Shown piece by piece: positions 8,140 to 14,938 of a DNA stretch of 26,483 nucleotides (positions are counted from its first letter, which is position 1; every line of letters begins with the position of its first letter). The position numbers and the translations under genes were made by a program. The notes under the pieces were generated by a model. That model searched no databases, was not told where the DNA came from, and worked only from the letters and a program-made list of their open reading frames with translations. This DNA is from CF-13 sp036782775 (lineage in GTDB: Bacteria; Chloroflexota; Dormibacteria; CF-121), in assembly GCA_036782775.1 (NCBI GenBank), contig DAIPYJ010000036.1, positions 1 through 26,483 on the forward strand, in the 5' to 3' direction.

Positions 8140-9998
8140 CTGACGACGCCACCGAGCCGGCGTTCGAACGGCTGCTGCAGTACCTGCTCGAGGCACGGGG
8201 CTTCGATTTCACCGGCTACAAACGCAACTCGCTGCAGCGGCGCGTCAGCAAGCGGATGAACCAGGTCGGGATCACGGACTACGCGGAGTACCAGCAGTAC
8301 CTGCAGGATCACGCCGACGAGTTCCCGGCCCTCTTCAACACCATCCTGATCAACGTCACCTCCTACTTCCGTGATGCCCCCGCCTGGGAGCACCTGCAAA
8401 AAGAAATCCTGCCGCGCGTGATCAGCGCCAAGGAGCGGTACGAGCCGATCCGCGTCTGGTGCGCGGGGGCGGCCTCAGGCGAGGAAGCCTATACGATCGC
8501 AATGCTGCTCTGCGAGACCCTGGGGACCGAGGAATACCGCGAACGCGCCAAGATCTACGCGACCGATATCGACGAGGAGGCACTCAGCCAGGCCCGGCTG
8601 GCGCGCGCCGAGCCCAGCGCCCTAGACGAGGTTCCGCCGGAGCTGAGGGAGAAGTACTTCGAGCATGTGGGGAACCACTACATCTTTCGCGGGGACCTGC
8701 GCCGTTCGGTCATCTTCGGACGCCACGACCTGCTCCACGATGCGCCGATCTCCCGGGTCGACATCCTGATCTGTCGAAACACGCTGATGTATTTCGATGC
8801 CGAGACCCAGGGCCGGATCCTGGCGCGCCTGCACTACGCCTTGAACGACAAGGGGTTCCTCTTCCTCGGAAAAGCCGAGATGTTGCTCAGTCGGGACGCG
8901 CTCTTCGTGCCGGTCGACGTCAAGCAGCGGGTTTTTACCAAGGTGCCGAAGGTCGGGCTACGCGAGCGCCTCGTCGTGCTCGCCCAGGCGGGCAACCTCG
9001 AATCGGCAAACCAGTTTGGCCGTAAGGAGCGGATGCACGAGGTGCTGACCGATACCCTGCCGATCGCACAGCTGGTGGTGGACACGTCGGGGTTCGCCGT
9101 CTCGGCCAACGCCCGAGCGCGTGCCCAGCTTGGGTTGGCCCCCTCGGATATCGGACGGCCCTTGCAAGATCTCGAGATTTCGTACCGCCCGCTGGAGCTG
9201 CGCTCCCGGATCGAGCAGGCGTATCGCGACCGGCGGCCGGTCATCGTCCGCGACGTCGAGCGCCGCGGCAGCGACGGCGAGGTGCAGTACTTCGATGTCG
9301 AGGTCATGCCGCTGATCGACAGCGACGGCACGGTGCTCGGCTCCAGCGTCTCCTTTGTCGACGTCACCGCCTACAACCGGGTGACTCGCGAGCTCGAGCG
9401 CTCGAAGCACGAGCTGGAGACGGCTTCTGAGGAGCTGCAGGCGACGAACGAGGAGCTCGAGACCACCAACGAGGAGCTGCAGTCTACGGTAGAGGAGCTG
9501 GAGACGACGAACGAGGAGCTCCAGTCGAGCAACGAGGAGCTCGAGACCATGAACGAAGAGCTCGAGTCGACCAATACCGAGCTCGAGGCGATCAACACAG
9601 AATTGCAGCAACGTAGTGTTCAGCTGGATCAGGTCAACGGCTTTCTGCAGCAGATCATGGCGAACCTCCAGCTGGCGGTCGCCGTGCTCGACGCGCAGCT
9701 GCGCATCTTGCTCTGGAACCGGCGCGTCGAGGATATGTGGGGGGTCCGGGCCGACGAAGCGGTCGGACAGCCGTTCCTGGGACTGGACATTGGATTGCCG
9801 ATGGCCGAGGTGAGCAAGCCGATCAAGGAAATCCTGGCGCAGCCCGATGGCCAACGCGAGCTACGAGTGCCGGCGACCAACCGCCGGGGCAAGCATTTCG
9901 TGTGCCGGCTACAGGCGAGCCCGATGACGGGGGGCGCAGCCAAACAGCAGGGCATCATCGTCCTGATGGAGGCCGTCGAAGAGAAGCAGGCCTCCTAA
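8136..9998 (+). CDS. CheR methyltransferase-PAS-coiled coil-PAS protein
   Basis: A 620-residue protein. Residues about 1-275 are a CheR-type SAM-dependent glutamate methyltransferase: an all-helical N domain with FTGYKRNSLQRRVSKRM, the SAM-binding WCAGAASGEEAYTIAM, and DILICRNTLMYFD. Then comes a PAS domain (about 300-425), a coiled coil of nine 7-residue units of the type EELxxxN (432-494), and a second PAS domain (about 505-615). It stops without a kinase domain, unlike the longer CheBR-PAS hybrid kinases that carry the same coil. It likely joins ligand or redox sensing by PAS to methylation of a protein partner. It is translationally coupled to the upstream CheB and convergent, 7 bases apart, with a second CheB-like gene. 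Confidence 0.92.
   Translation: MTDDATEPAFERLLQYLLEARGFDFTGYKRNSLQRRVSKRMNQVGITDYAEYQQYLQDHADEFPALFNTILINVTSYFRDAPAWEHLQKEILPRVISAKERYEPIRVWCAGAASGEEAYTIAMLLCETLGTEEYRERAKIYATDIDEEALSQARLARAEPSALDEVPPELREKYFEHVGNHYIFRGDLRRSVIFGRHDLLHDAPISRVDILICRNTLMYFDAETQGRILARLHYALNDKGFLFLGKAEMLLSRDALFVPVDVKQRVFTKVPKVGLRERLVVLAQAGNLESANQFGRKERMHEVLTDTLPIAQLVVDTSGFAVSANARARAQLGLAPSDIGRPLQDLEISYRPLELRSRIEQAYRDRRPVIVRDVERRGSDGEVQYFDVEVMPLIDSDGTVLGSSVSFVDVTAYNRVTRELERSKHELETASEELQATNEELETTNEELQSTVEELETTNEELQSSNEELETMNEELESTNTELEAINTELQQRSVQLDQVNGFLQQIMANLQLAVAVLDAQLRILLWNRRVEDMWGVRADEAVGQPFLGLDIGLPMAEVSKPIKEILAQPDGQRELRVPATNRRGKHFVCRLQASPMTGGAAKQQGIIVLMEAVEEKQAS
9429..9617 (+). repeat. 21-bp coding tandem repeat (coiled coil)
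   Basis: Nine imperfect 21-bp units, each beginning GAGGAGCTN or a close variant, encode EELQATN, EELETTN, EELQSTV and so on. The unit is a full heptad, so gain or loss of units keeps frame and coil register. This repeat is a known feature of CheR-PAS hybrids. Confidence 0.85.
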
Positions 9999-10005
9999 AG
10001 GCCGG

Positions 10006-10994
10006 TCAGTTCGACTGGGCCGTTCGCTTGAGCAGCATGCTCTCGATCATGTCGGCCTGCTCCCCGGCATTCTTGCCCCGCTCGGACAGCCGGGCGGCGC
10101 TAAGGTGGTCGCCGCGGCGTTCCGCTTTGCGCGCCAGGTGACTGCTCAGCGAGGCCTGTTCCTGGAGGGCGCGAATGCCGGCCCAGAGCGCATCCTCGAC
10201 GCTTTCCGCGTGCGCTTCGAAGAGCGCGTTCGTGGAATAGGCATGCCCCACCCGGCAGCGATACTCCGGCCCTTCGTCATCGGCCGCCGCCCAGATGACG
10301 CCATGACATTCCGGACAGGCGATCCCGGTCGGTGTGCCGGGGACATCGTCGGCGCCGATGGGCATCTGGCCACCGTTGGGATTGACAGATGTCTCCACGG
10401 TAAGTTGACTCTCACCTCCTTTGCGAGACTTTCCCGTATGCGTAGCGATCAGGCGTGCGATTTCCTTGACCGGTGCGACGTGCTGCGGCCGGGCGAGGTC
10501 GATGGCGTTGCGCGGCATCTGGGGGAACAGTGCCTCACTCGGGTCCTGCACGATGGCTGAGCCGCCATGACGCCGAATCACGCGCAAGCCGGTGCTACCG
10601 TCGTCCAGTGTCCCGGAGAGCACGACGCCCACCACCTGTCCCCATAGGCCTGGGCGGCGCTTCGAAAGAGGGGATCGATCGCCGGTCGATGGCCGGATTC
10701 CTTGGGACCGCTGTTGAGCTTGATCCGCCCGGGCTCGAGCAGCAGATGGCAGTCGCGAGGCGCGACGTAAATGCGGTCACACTCGATCGCCTCGCCATCC
10801 TCCGCGACCTTGGTCAGCATGCGACTCTCCCGGCCAAGGATGTTGGGAAGCAGGCTCTCGCCAACGGGATAGGTATGCACGACGACGAAAAGGGCGGCAT
10901 CAAGCTCAGCCGGGAGGTACGACACGAGGCCGGCGAGCGCTTCGATCGCGCCGGCCGAGCCGCCGATGACGACGATGTCGCGCGGCTTACTCAT
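10006..10994 (-). pseudogene. CheB with C-terminal zinc ribbon, -1 frameshift
   Basis: The two reading frames 10578-10994 and 10006-10635 together encode one CheB-like protein of about 330 residues. The first frame has Ser13 (GGSAGA) and His40 (VVVHTY) and runs to DPLFRSAAQAYGDR (residue 120). The second resumes exactly there with VVGVVLSGTLDDGS (catalytic Asp region). Loss of one G at 10635-10636 (GACAGG then TGGTGG on the minus strand) explains the break. The C-terminal part has a zinc ribbon (CPEC, then CRVGHAYS) and a helical tail (LWAGIRALQEQASL), typical of a CheB subfamily. ATG 10994 is preceded at 6 nt by TAGAGT. It may be a true pseudogene or a homopolymer sequencing error; the rest of both frames is undamaged. 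Confidence 0.85.
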
Positions 10995-11000
10995 CTTCAC

Positions 11001-11006
11001 ACTCTA
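11001..11006 (-). promoter_or_regulatory. -10 box for the second CheB gene
   Basis: TAGAGT on the minus strand ends 6 nt before ATG 10994 and overlaps nothing coding. With this spacing the transcript would begin on the ATG. A GTG two codons upstream directly abuts the box and is therefore the less likely start. Confidence 0.45.
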
Positions 11007-11056
11007 GGCTTGGCGGCCAAGCTCGCGGAAGCCGGCAGCTTTGCGGTAGGGATCGA

Positions 11057-11881
11057 TTGAACGCGTTTATTTGCGCAACTTGTGGCGTTCAGCAGGCGCC
11101 CACCGACGGGCCGCCGCCGCAATGTCTTATCTGCCTCGACGAGCGGCAATACCTCCCGGCTGGTGGGCAGCGGTGGACGACGCTCGAGGAACTCGCCTCC
11201 CGAGGGCATCGGATCGAGGTACGCGATCAGGAACCAGGGCTGACCGGGATTGGTGCCGATCCGAAGGTCGGCATTGGCCAGCGCGCGTTGCTGGTCCAGA
11301 CGCCGCAGGGCAACTTCCTCTGGGATTGCTTTGGCTTCATCCATGAGGACGGGATCGCCGCCGTGCGGTCGCGGGGCGGGATCGCGGGTATCGCGATGTC
11401 GCACCCGCATTTCTACGGCGTCTGCGTCGAATGGAGCCGAGCCTTGGGGAATGCCCCGATCTATATTCCGGAGGCCGACCGGCAGTGGGTGATGCGGCCG
11501 GACTCAGCGGTGCGCACCTGGCAGGACAGCGTCACGCCGCTGCCCGGCGTCACCCTGATCCAGTGCGGCGGCCATTTCGAGGGGAGCGCCGTGCTCCACT
11601 GGGCCGACGGGGCTGATGGCCGCGGCGCATTGTTGACCGGCGACAGCATTACTGTCGTTCAGGACCGCCGCTTCGTCAGCTTCATGCGCAGCTATCCAAA
11701 CCAGATCCCGCTGCCGGCGGAGGGCATCCGGCGGATCGTCGCCAGCGTTCGGCCGTACCGCTTCGATCGCATTTACGGCGGTTGGTGGGAGAGCATCGTC
11801 GCGCGCGATGCGATGCAGGCGATCGAGCGCTCGGCCGATCGATATCTCCGCTGGATCGCTCCTTCCCCTCCCCCTGCGTAG
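11057..11881 (+). CDS. MBL-fold metallohydrolase with N-terminal zinc ribbon
   Basis: A 274-residue cytoplasmic protein. The first ~30 residues hold two CxxC pairs (C6/C9 and C23/C26), a small zinc ribbon. The remainder is a metallo-beta-lactamase fold: SHPHFYG in place of the usual HxHxDH, GGHFEGS with a metal-ligand histidine, and LLTGDS with the bridging aspartate. The HPHFYG variant is a recognisable subgroup of MBL hydrolases of unknown substrate. The TTG start at 11057 follows GGTAGGGATC, a fair ribosome binding site. The C-terminal codons SPPPA form the left arm of a long hairpin. Confidence 0.85.
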   Translation: MNAFICATCGVQQAPTDGPPPQCLICLDERQYLPAGGQRWTTLEELASRGHRIEVRDQEPGLTGIGADPKVGIGQRALLVQTPQGNFLWDCFGFIHEDGIAAVRSRGGIAGIAMSHPHFYGVCVEWSRALGNAPIYIPEADRQWVMRPDSAVRTWQDSVTPLPGVTLIQCGGHFEGSAVLHWADGADGRGALLTGDSITVVQDRRFVSFMRSYPNQIPLPAEGIRRIVASVRPYRFDRIYGGWWESIVARDAMQAIERSADRYLRWIAPSPPPA

Positions 11882-11897
11882 CGGGGGGAGGGGAAGG
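11861..11897. terminator. 14-bp perfect hairpin, probably a bidirectional terminator
   Basis: Arms 11861-11874 and 11884-11897 are perfectly complementary (CCTTCCCCTCCCCC against GGGGGAGGGGAAGG) with a 9-nt loop containing the stop codon of the MBL gene. It sits between two convergent genes whose stops are about 30 bases apart. There is no U-tract on either side, so it is either a U-less terminator or a folded mRNA 3' end. Confidence 0.6.
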
Positions 11898-11908
11898 GTG
11901 GGGGTTCG

Positions 11909-12709
11909 CTAGGCGTACGCCTGATAGGCGCGTGTCAAGAGCCTGATCGCTTCGGCGTCGAGGTCACTCGCGGAGGCCAGGCTGAGTTTCACCGACATGG
12001 TGCCGTTGCCGACGCCCGTACCCGACTGCAGCCGTCCACCGGGCGCCTGCCCCTCGAGACGAAGACCGAGATCGATCCGGTTGCGGGTGGTCGCCTGGAT
12101 GACGGCAAAGGTGCGCCGCTCACTGACCAGCGAGATATAGGTCTTGCGCGCCTGGATGGTGATCACCGGGCTGACGTCCGGCAGCCTTGCCAGGATCGCG
12201 TCGAGAATCGGCCTGAGCTGCGGCCGGTCCTCGTACTGACGGCCGATCAGGTCGAAGGCGGCGCGTTTCATGAACGACGGGTAGCCGAAGCGCTCCCAGA
12301 CCAGCAGCCGCTGGCTGTATCCGGTGACGCCCTGGGCCTCGAGCCAGGCGCGCAAAGCGGCCTCATCGGTTGGTTTCTGCCGCTCCATTCGCTTCTTCCA
12401 CTCATCCACACCCGCGCCCGTGCGCTTGATGAGTAGCTCCGTCATCCACTCGCGCATGCTCTCCCAGCTGCGCACCATCGGGGTGGTGGCGGTCTTGGTC
12501 GACAGCGGCGATCTGCCCCGTCGGCGGTCGACTTCCTGCTTCAGGCGAGCCCAGCTGGAGAAGCCGTATTGACGCGCCAGTGCAAGTTGGGCGGCGGCGA
12601 GCGTCATCGATTTGGCGCGCGGCTCGGCACGGCGCGACGTGGCGCGATGTAATTCCTTTGCCTGGCGGCGGAGTTGATCGAGGTCGGGGCGATCGGGTAG
12701 GCGTCGCAT
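11909..12709 (-). CDS. DUF4287/DUF5655 protein with helical N-terminal segment
   Basis: A 266-residue protein of three parts. Residues 1-60 (PDLDQLRRQAKEL, AQLALARQYGFSSWARLKQEV) match the leader that often precedes ankyrin-like or uncharacterised domains. Residues about 90-145 (IKRTGAGVDEWKKRM, GVTGYSQRLLVW) look like DUF4287. Residues about 160-266 (RPQLRPILDAI, KTYISLVSERRTFAVIQ, RIDLGLRLEG) look like DUF5655. No catalytic role is known to me. ATG 12709 has a textbook AGGAGG six bases upstream. The upstream minus-strand gene is separated by a strong hairpin. Confidence 0.8.
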   Translation of the reverse strand: MRRLPDRPDLDQLRRQAKELHRATSRRAEPRAKSMTLAAAQLALARQYGFSSWARLKQEVDRRRGRSPLSTKTATTPMVRSWESMREWMTELLIKRTGAGVDEWKKRMERQKPTDEAALRAWLEAQGVTGYSQRLLVWERFGYPSFMKRAAFDLIGRQYEDRPQLRPILDAILARLPDVSPVITIQARKTYISLVSERRTFAVIQATTRNRIDLGLRLEGQAPGGRLQSGTGVGNGTMSVKLSLASASDLDAEAIRLLTRAYQAYA

Positions 12710-12806
12710 GTGTTCCTCCTGCCCGGATCCGCTTGCGGGGCTTCAGAACTGCTGCAACGCGTCGTCTCGATCGCGCAAGAGGTGGACTCCGTCCTTTCCG
12801 CGGACC

Positions 12807-12830
12807 CGGCGGCGCCCTCGTGCGCCGCCG
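12807..12830 (-). terminator. hairpin after the homocysteine methyltransferase
   Basis: CGGCGGCGC (12807-12815) and GCGCCGCCG (12822-12830) form a perfect 9-bp stem with a 6-nt loop, starting about 10 bases after the stop of the minus-strand methyltransferase. No U-tract follows. It probably limits read-through into the downstream gene or stabilises the 3' end. Confidence 0.5.
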
Positions 12831-12840
12831 AAATGATAGC

Positions 12841-13737
12841 TCAGGCGACGGGCGTGCGCGGCCTGGTTCGAGCCGCCGCCGCGATCGCCCGCAGATGGTC
12901 GGGCGACGTGCCGCAACAGCCGCCGACGATGCGCGCGCCGGCCTCGATGAAGCGTTTCGCGTATGCCGCCATCGTCTCCGGCGTCGTTTCATACCGCGCG
13001 AGGTCTCCGACCATCCGTGGCAGCCCGGCGTTGGGCTTGATCCAGAGGGGTACCGGCGGCTGCGCCGCAGCGAGCTCAGCCACGACCTTCACCATGTCGT
13101 CCAGCGAGCGGCCGCAATTTGCGCCCAGCGCGGCGACACCGAGGGGAGCCATGGCCTGCACCATGGCTGCCGGGCTCACGCCCATCATCGTTCGCGTCCC
13201 TTGATCGAAGCTGAAGGTGACCACGAGGGGGAGGTCGGTGACGTGACGAATGCCCTCGACCGCCGCCGCCGCCTCGTCGAGCGCAAAGAAGGTTTCGAGC
13301 AGCAGCAGATCGGCGCCGCCTTCGACCAATCCCGACGCTTGCTCGGCGAACGATTCGATGGCCGCCGACTCGGTCAGCTCGCCGAGTGGCTCCATCAGCA
13401 TCCCGGTTGGCCCCATCGATCCCGCCACGAGCACCTCTGCTGATGAGGCCGCTTGCCGTGCCAGCTGGGCGGCGCGCCGATTGAGCTCACCGGCTCGCGT
13501 CGCGAGGCTCGTTTCGCTCAGTCGCAGGGGGGTGCCACCAAAGGTGTCGGTCAGGATGATGTCGGCACCCGCCTCGATGAAGGCTCGATGCAAACCCAGG
13601 ACTTTTTCCGGCTCCGCATCGACCCATTCCTCCGGCGCCACTCCAATCGCCAGTCCCATCGCCTGGTAGTTGGTGCCGGTCGCGCCATCGGCAACAAGGA
13701 TCTCGCCCGATTCGACCCGCTGCAGAAAGCCAGCCAT
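12841..13737 (-). CDS. homocysteine S-methyltransferase family protein
   Basis: A 298-residue TIM-barrel methyltransferase of the Hcy/BHMT family, which transfers a methyl group (from betaine, S-methylmethionine or a similar donor) to homocysteine to give methionine. Seen: VADGATGTNYQAMG at the N-terminus, GADIILTDTFGGT, and the zinc site formed by GANCGRS and GGCCGTSPDHL near the C-terminus; all three cysteines are present. No cobalamin or folate domain follows, so it is not a complete MetH. The methyl donor cannot be told from sequence. ATG 13737 is chosen because the family starts here and the longer upstream frame lies opposite the next gene; the ATG overlaps the divergent frame's first ATG. 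Confidence 0.9.
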   Translation of the reverse strand: MAGFLQRVESGEILVADGATGTNYQAMGLAIGVAPEEWVDAEPEKVLGLHRAFIEAGADIILTDTFGGTPLRLSETSLATRAGELNRRAAQLARQAASSAEVLVAGSMGPTGMLMEPLGELTESAAIESFAEQASGLVEGGADLLLLETFFALDEAAAAVEGIRHVTDLPLVVTFSFDQGTRTMMGVSPAAMVQAMAPLGVAALGANCGRSLDDMVKVVAELAAAQPPVPLWIKPNAGLPRMVGDLARYETTPETMAAYAKRFIEAGARIVGGCCGTSPDHLRAIAAAARTRPRTPVA

Positions 13738-13745
13738 GACGGCTA

Positions 13746-13755
13746 AGCGTACCCT
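13746..13755. promoter_or_regulatory. overlapping divergent -10 boxes
   Basis: The ten bases AGCGTACCCT hold TACCCT on the plus strand (13750-13755, 7 nt before ATG 13763) and TACGCT on the minus strand (13751 to 13746, 8 nt before ATG 13737). They share the central TA. Both would give leaderless or nearly leaderless transcripts. Symmetric -10 elements are a known source of divergent transcription in bacteria; its use here is inferred. Confidence 0.45.
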
Positions 13756-13762
13756 TCTGGCG

Positions 13763-14443
13763 ATGGTAGGGCCGTACTTCACTCCGGCTTTTTTTGATTT
13801 CTTCCGCGAGCTGAAGCGCCACAACAACCGGGCCTGGTTCGAGAAGAACAAAGGACGTTACGAGCGGGATGTCCGCGACCGGCTGGTCGCCTTTGTTGCG
13901 GACGCCGGACCCAGGCTGCGCAAGGTCAGCCCACACTTCGTCGCCGATCCGAGACCGGTAGGCGGCTCGATCTTCCGCATCTATCGCGACATCCGGTTTT
14001 CGAAAGACAAGACGCCGTACAAGACCGCGGGGGCGGTCCATTTCCCGCACGAGCAGCGCGAGGGTGCGCCCGGCTTCTACCTCCACCTCGAGCCGGGCGC
14101 CGTTTACAGCGGCGTCGGCATCTGGCATCCCGAGCCGGCGACCTTGAGCAAGATCAGGGACGCCATCGTGAACAAGCCGGATGGCTGGGACAAGGTGAAG
14201 AACGATCGCGCCTTTCGTAAGTCGTTGACGGTGGAGGGAAGGTCGCTGAAGTCGATGCCACGGGGATATCCGAAAGACCATCCACAGGCGGAGGACTTGA
14301 AACGCACCGACTTCACCGCCGGCCACACCTTCTCCGTGCGCGAGGCCTGTGCGCCGGACTTCCTCGATCGATTCATCGGCGTATGCCGGACTGCGCAGCC
14401 GTTCACGAAATTCCTCACCGACGCACTCGATCTGCGCTATTGA
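13763..14443 (+). CDS. DUF2461 (TIGR02453) family protein
   Basis: A 226-residue protein with the family opening YFTPAFFDFFRELKRHNNRAWFEKNKGRYE, followed by SPHFVADPRPVGGSIFRIYRD and FSKDKTPYKT (motifs quoted in part). Function is not known. Two starts are possible: ATG 13736, which overlaps the divergent methyltransferase start within CATG, and ATG 13763, which puts the family motif at the N-terminus and has a -10 box 7 nt upstream; I prefer 13763. The stop overlaps the TTG start of the acetyltransferase (TTGA), so the two are coupled. Confidence 0.85.
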   Translation: MVGPYFTPAFFDFFRELKRHNNRAWFEKNKGRYERDVRDRLVAFVADAGPRLRKVSPHFVADPRPVGGSIFRIYRDIRFSKDKTPYKTAGAVHFPHEQREGAPGFYLHLEPGAVYSGVGIWHPEPATLSKIRDAIVNKPDGWDKVKNDRAFRKSLTVEGRSLKSMPRGYPKDHPQAEDLKRTDFTAGHTFSVREACAPDFLDRFIGVCRTAQPFTKFLTDALDLRY

Positions 14444-14916
14444 CGAGGGCCGAAGCACGGGTTTCGATCGCAGTCGAGCCATTCGAGTCGCCCGACGCCC
14501 AGCGACTGATCAACGCGCTGGACGCCGGTCTGGCCGAGCGCTATCCACCCGAGCAGCGCTTCGGCCCGAACCTCAAGCCGCATCACCTGGCCGGCGGCCT
14601 GGGCATTTTTCTCATCGCCCGAGTCGATGGCCGAGCCATCGGTTGCGGCGCCCTGCGATTACTCGATGCCTCGACCGCCGAGCTCAAGCGCATGTATGTC
14701 GATCCTCCGGGACAAGGGAAGGGCGTTGGTCGCGCGCTGCTCGCTAGCCTCGAGCAGGCCGCCAAGCAGATGGGAGTCTCTCGCCTCGTGCTCGAGACCG
14801 GCGTCTACCAGGACGCCGCACTCGCGCTCTATCGTCGCGCTGGATTCCGACAGGTCGACTGCTGGGGTGAGTACGCCGCGTCGGCCACCAGCATTTGCTT
14901 CGAAAAGTCAATCTGA
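14440..14916 (+). CDS. GNAT family N-acetyltransferase
   Basis: A 158-residue acetyltransferase. Seen: FLIARVDGRAIGCGALRLLD (beta strands 2-4 in order), the acetyl-CoA loop VDPPGQGKGVGRALLASLE (Q/RxxGxG/A type), and LETGVYQDAALALYRRAGFR near the C-terminus. The substrate is unknown. TTG 14440 overlaps the preceding TGA by 4 bases, which decides the start over the longer frame beginning at 14383 inside the upstream gene. Confidence 0.88.
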   Translation: MTRAEARVSIAVEPFESPDAQRLINALDAGLAERYPPEQRFGPNLKPHHLAGGLGIFLIARVDGRAIGCGALRLLDASTAELKRMYVDPPGQGKGVGRALLASLEQAAKQMGVSRLVLETGVYQDAALALYRRAGFRQVDCWGEYAASATSICFEKSI

Positions 14917-14926
14917 GCTCAGGTGG

Positions 14927-14932
14927 GATGAT
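14927..14932 (+). promoter_or_regulatory. -10-like box before the cyclase gene
   Basis: GATGAT ends 6 nt before GTG 14939 and keeps the A and final T expected at -11 and -7. The first base departs from consensus. It fits the leaderless pattern seen elsewhere; without it the gene has no ribosome binding site. Confidence 0.35.
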
Positions 14933-14938
14933 GGCACG

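Noticed and set aside
9429..9617. CRISPR-like array
   Set aside because: The 21-bp units are contiguous, coding and in heptad register, with no spacers.
13738..13851. 38-codon N-terminal extension of the homocysteine methyltransferase
   Set aside because: The family begins at the ATG at 13737; the extension is antisense to the DUF2461 gene and unlike the family.
14627..14938. Upstream extension of the cyclase frame
   Set aside because: It runs inside the GNAT gene in another frame, is Ser/Arg/Pro-rich, and a start with suitable spacing exists at 14939.
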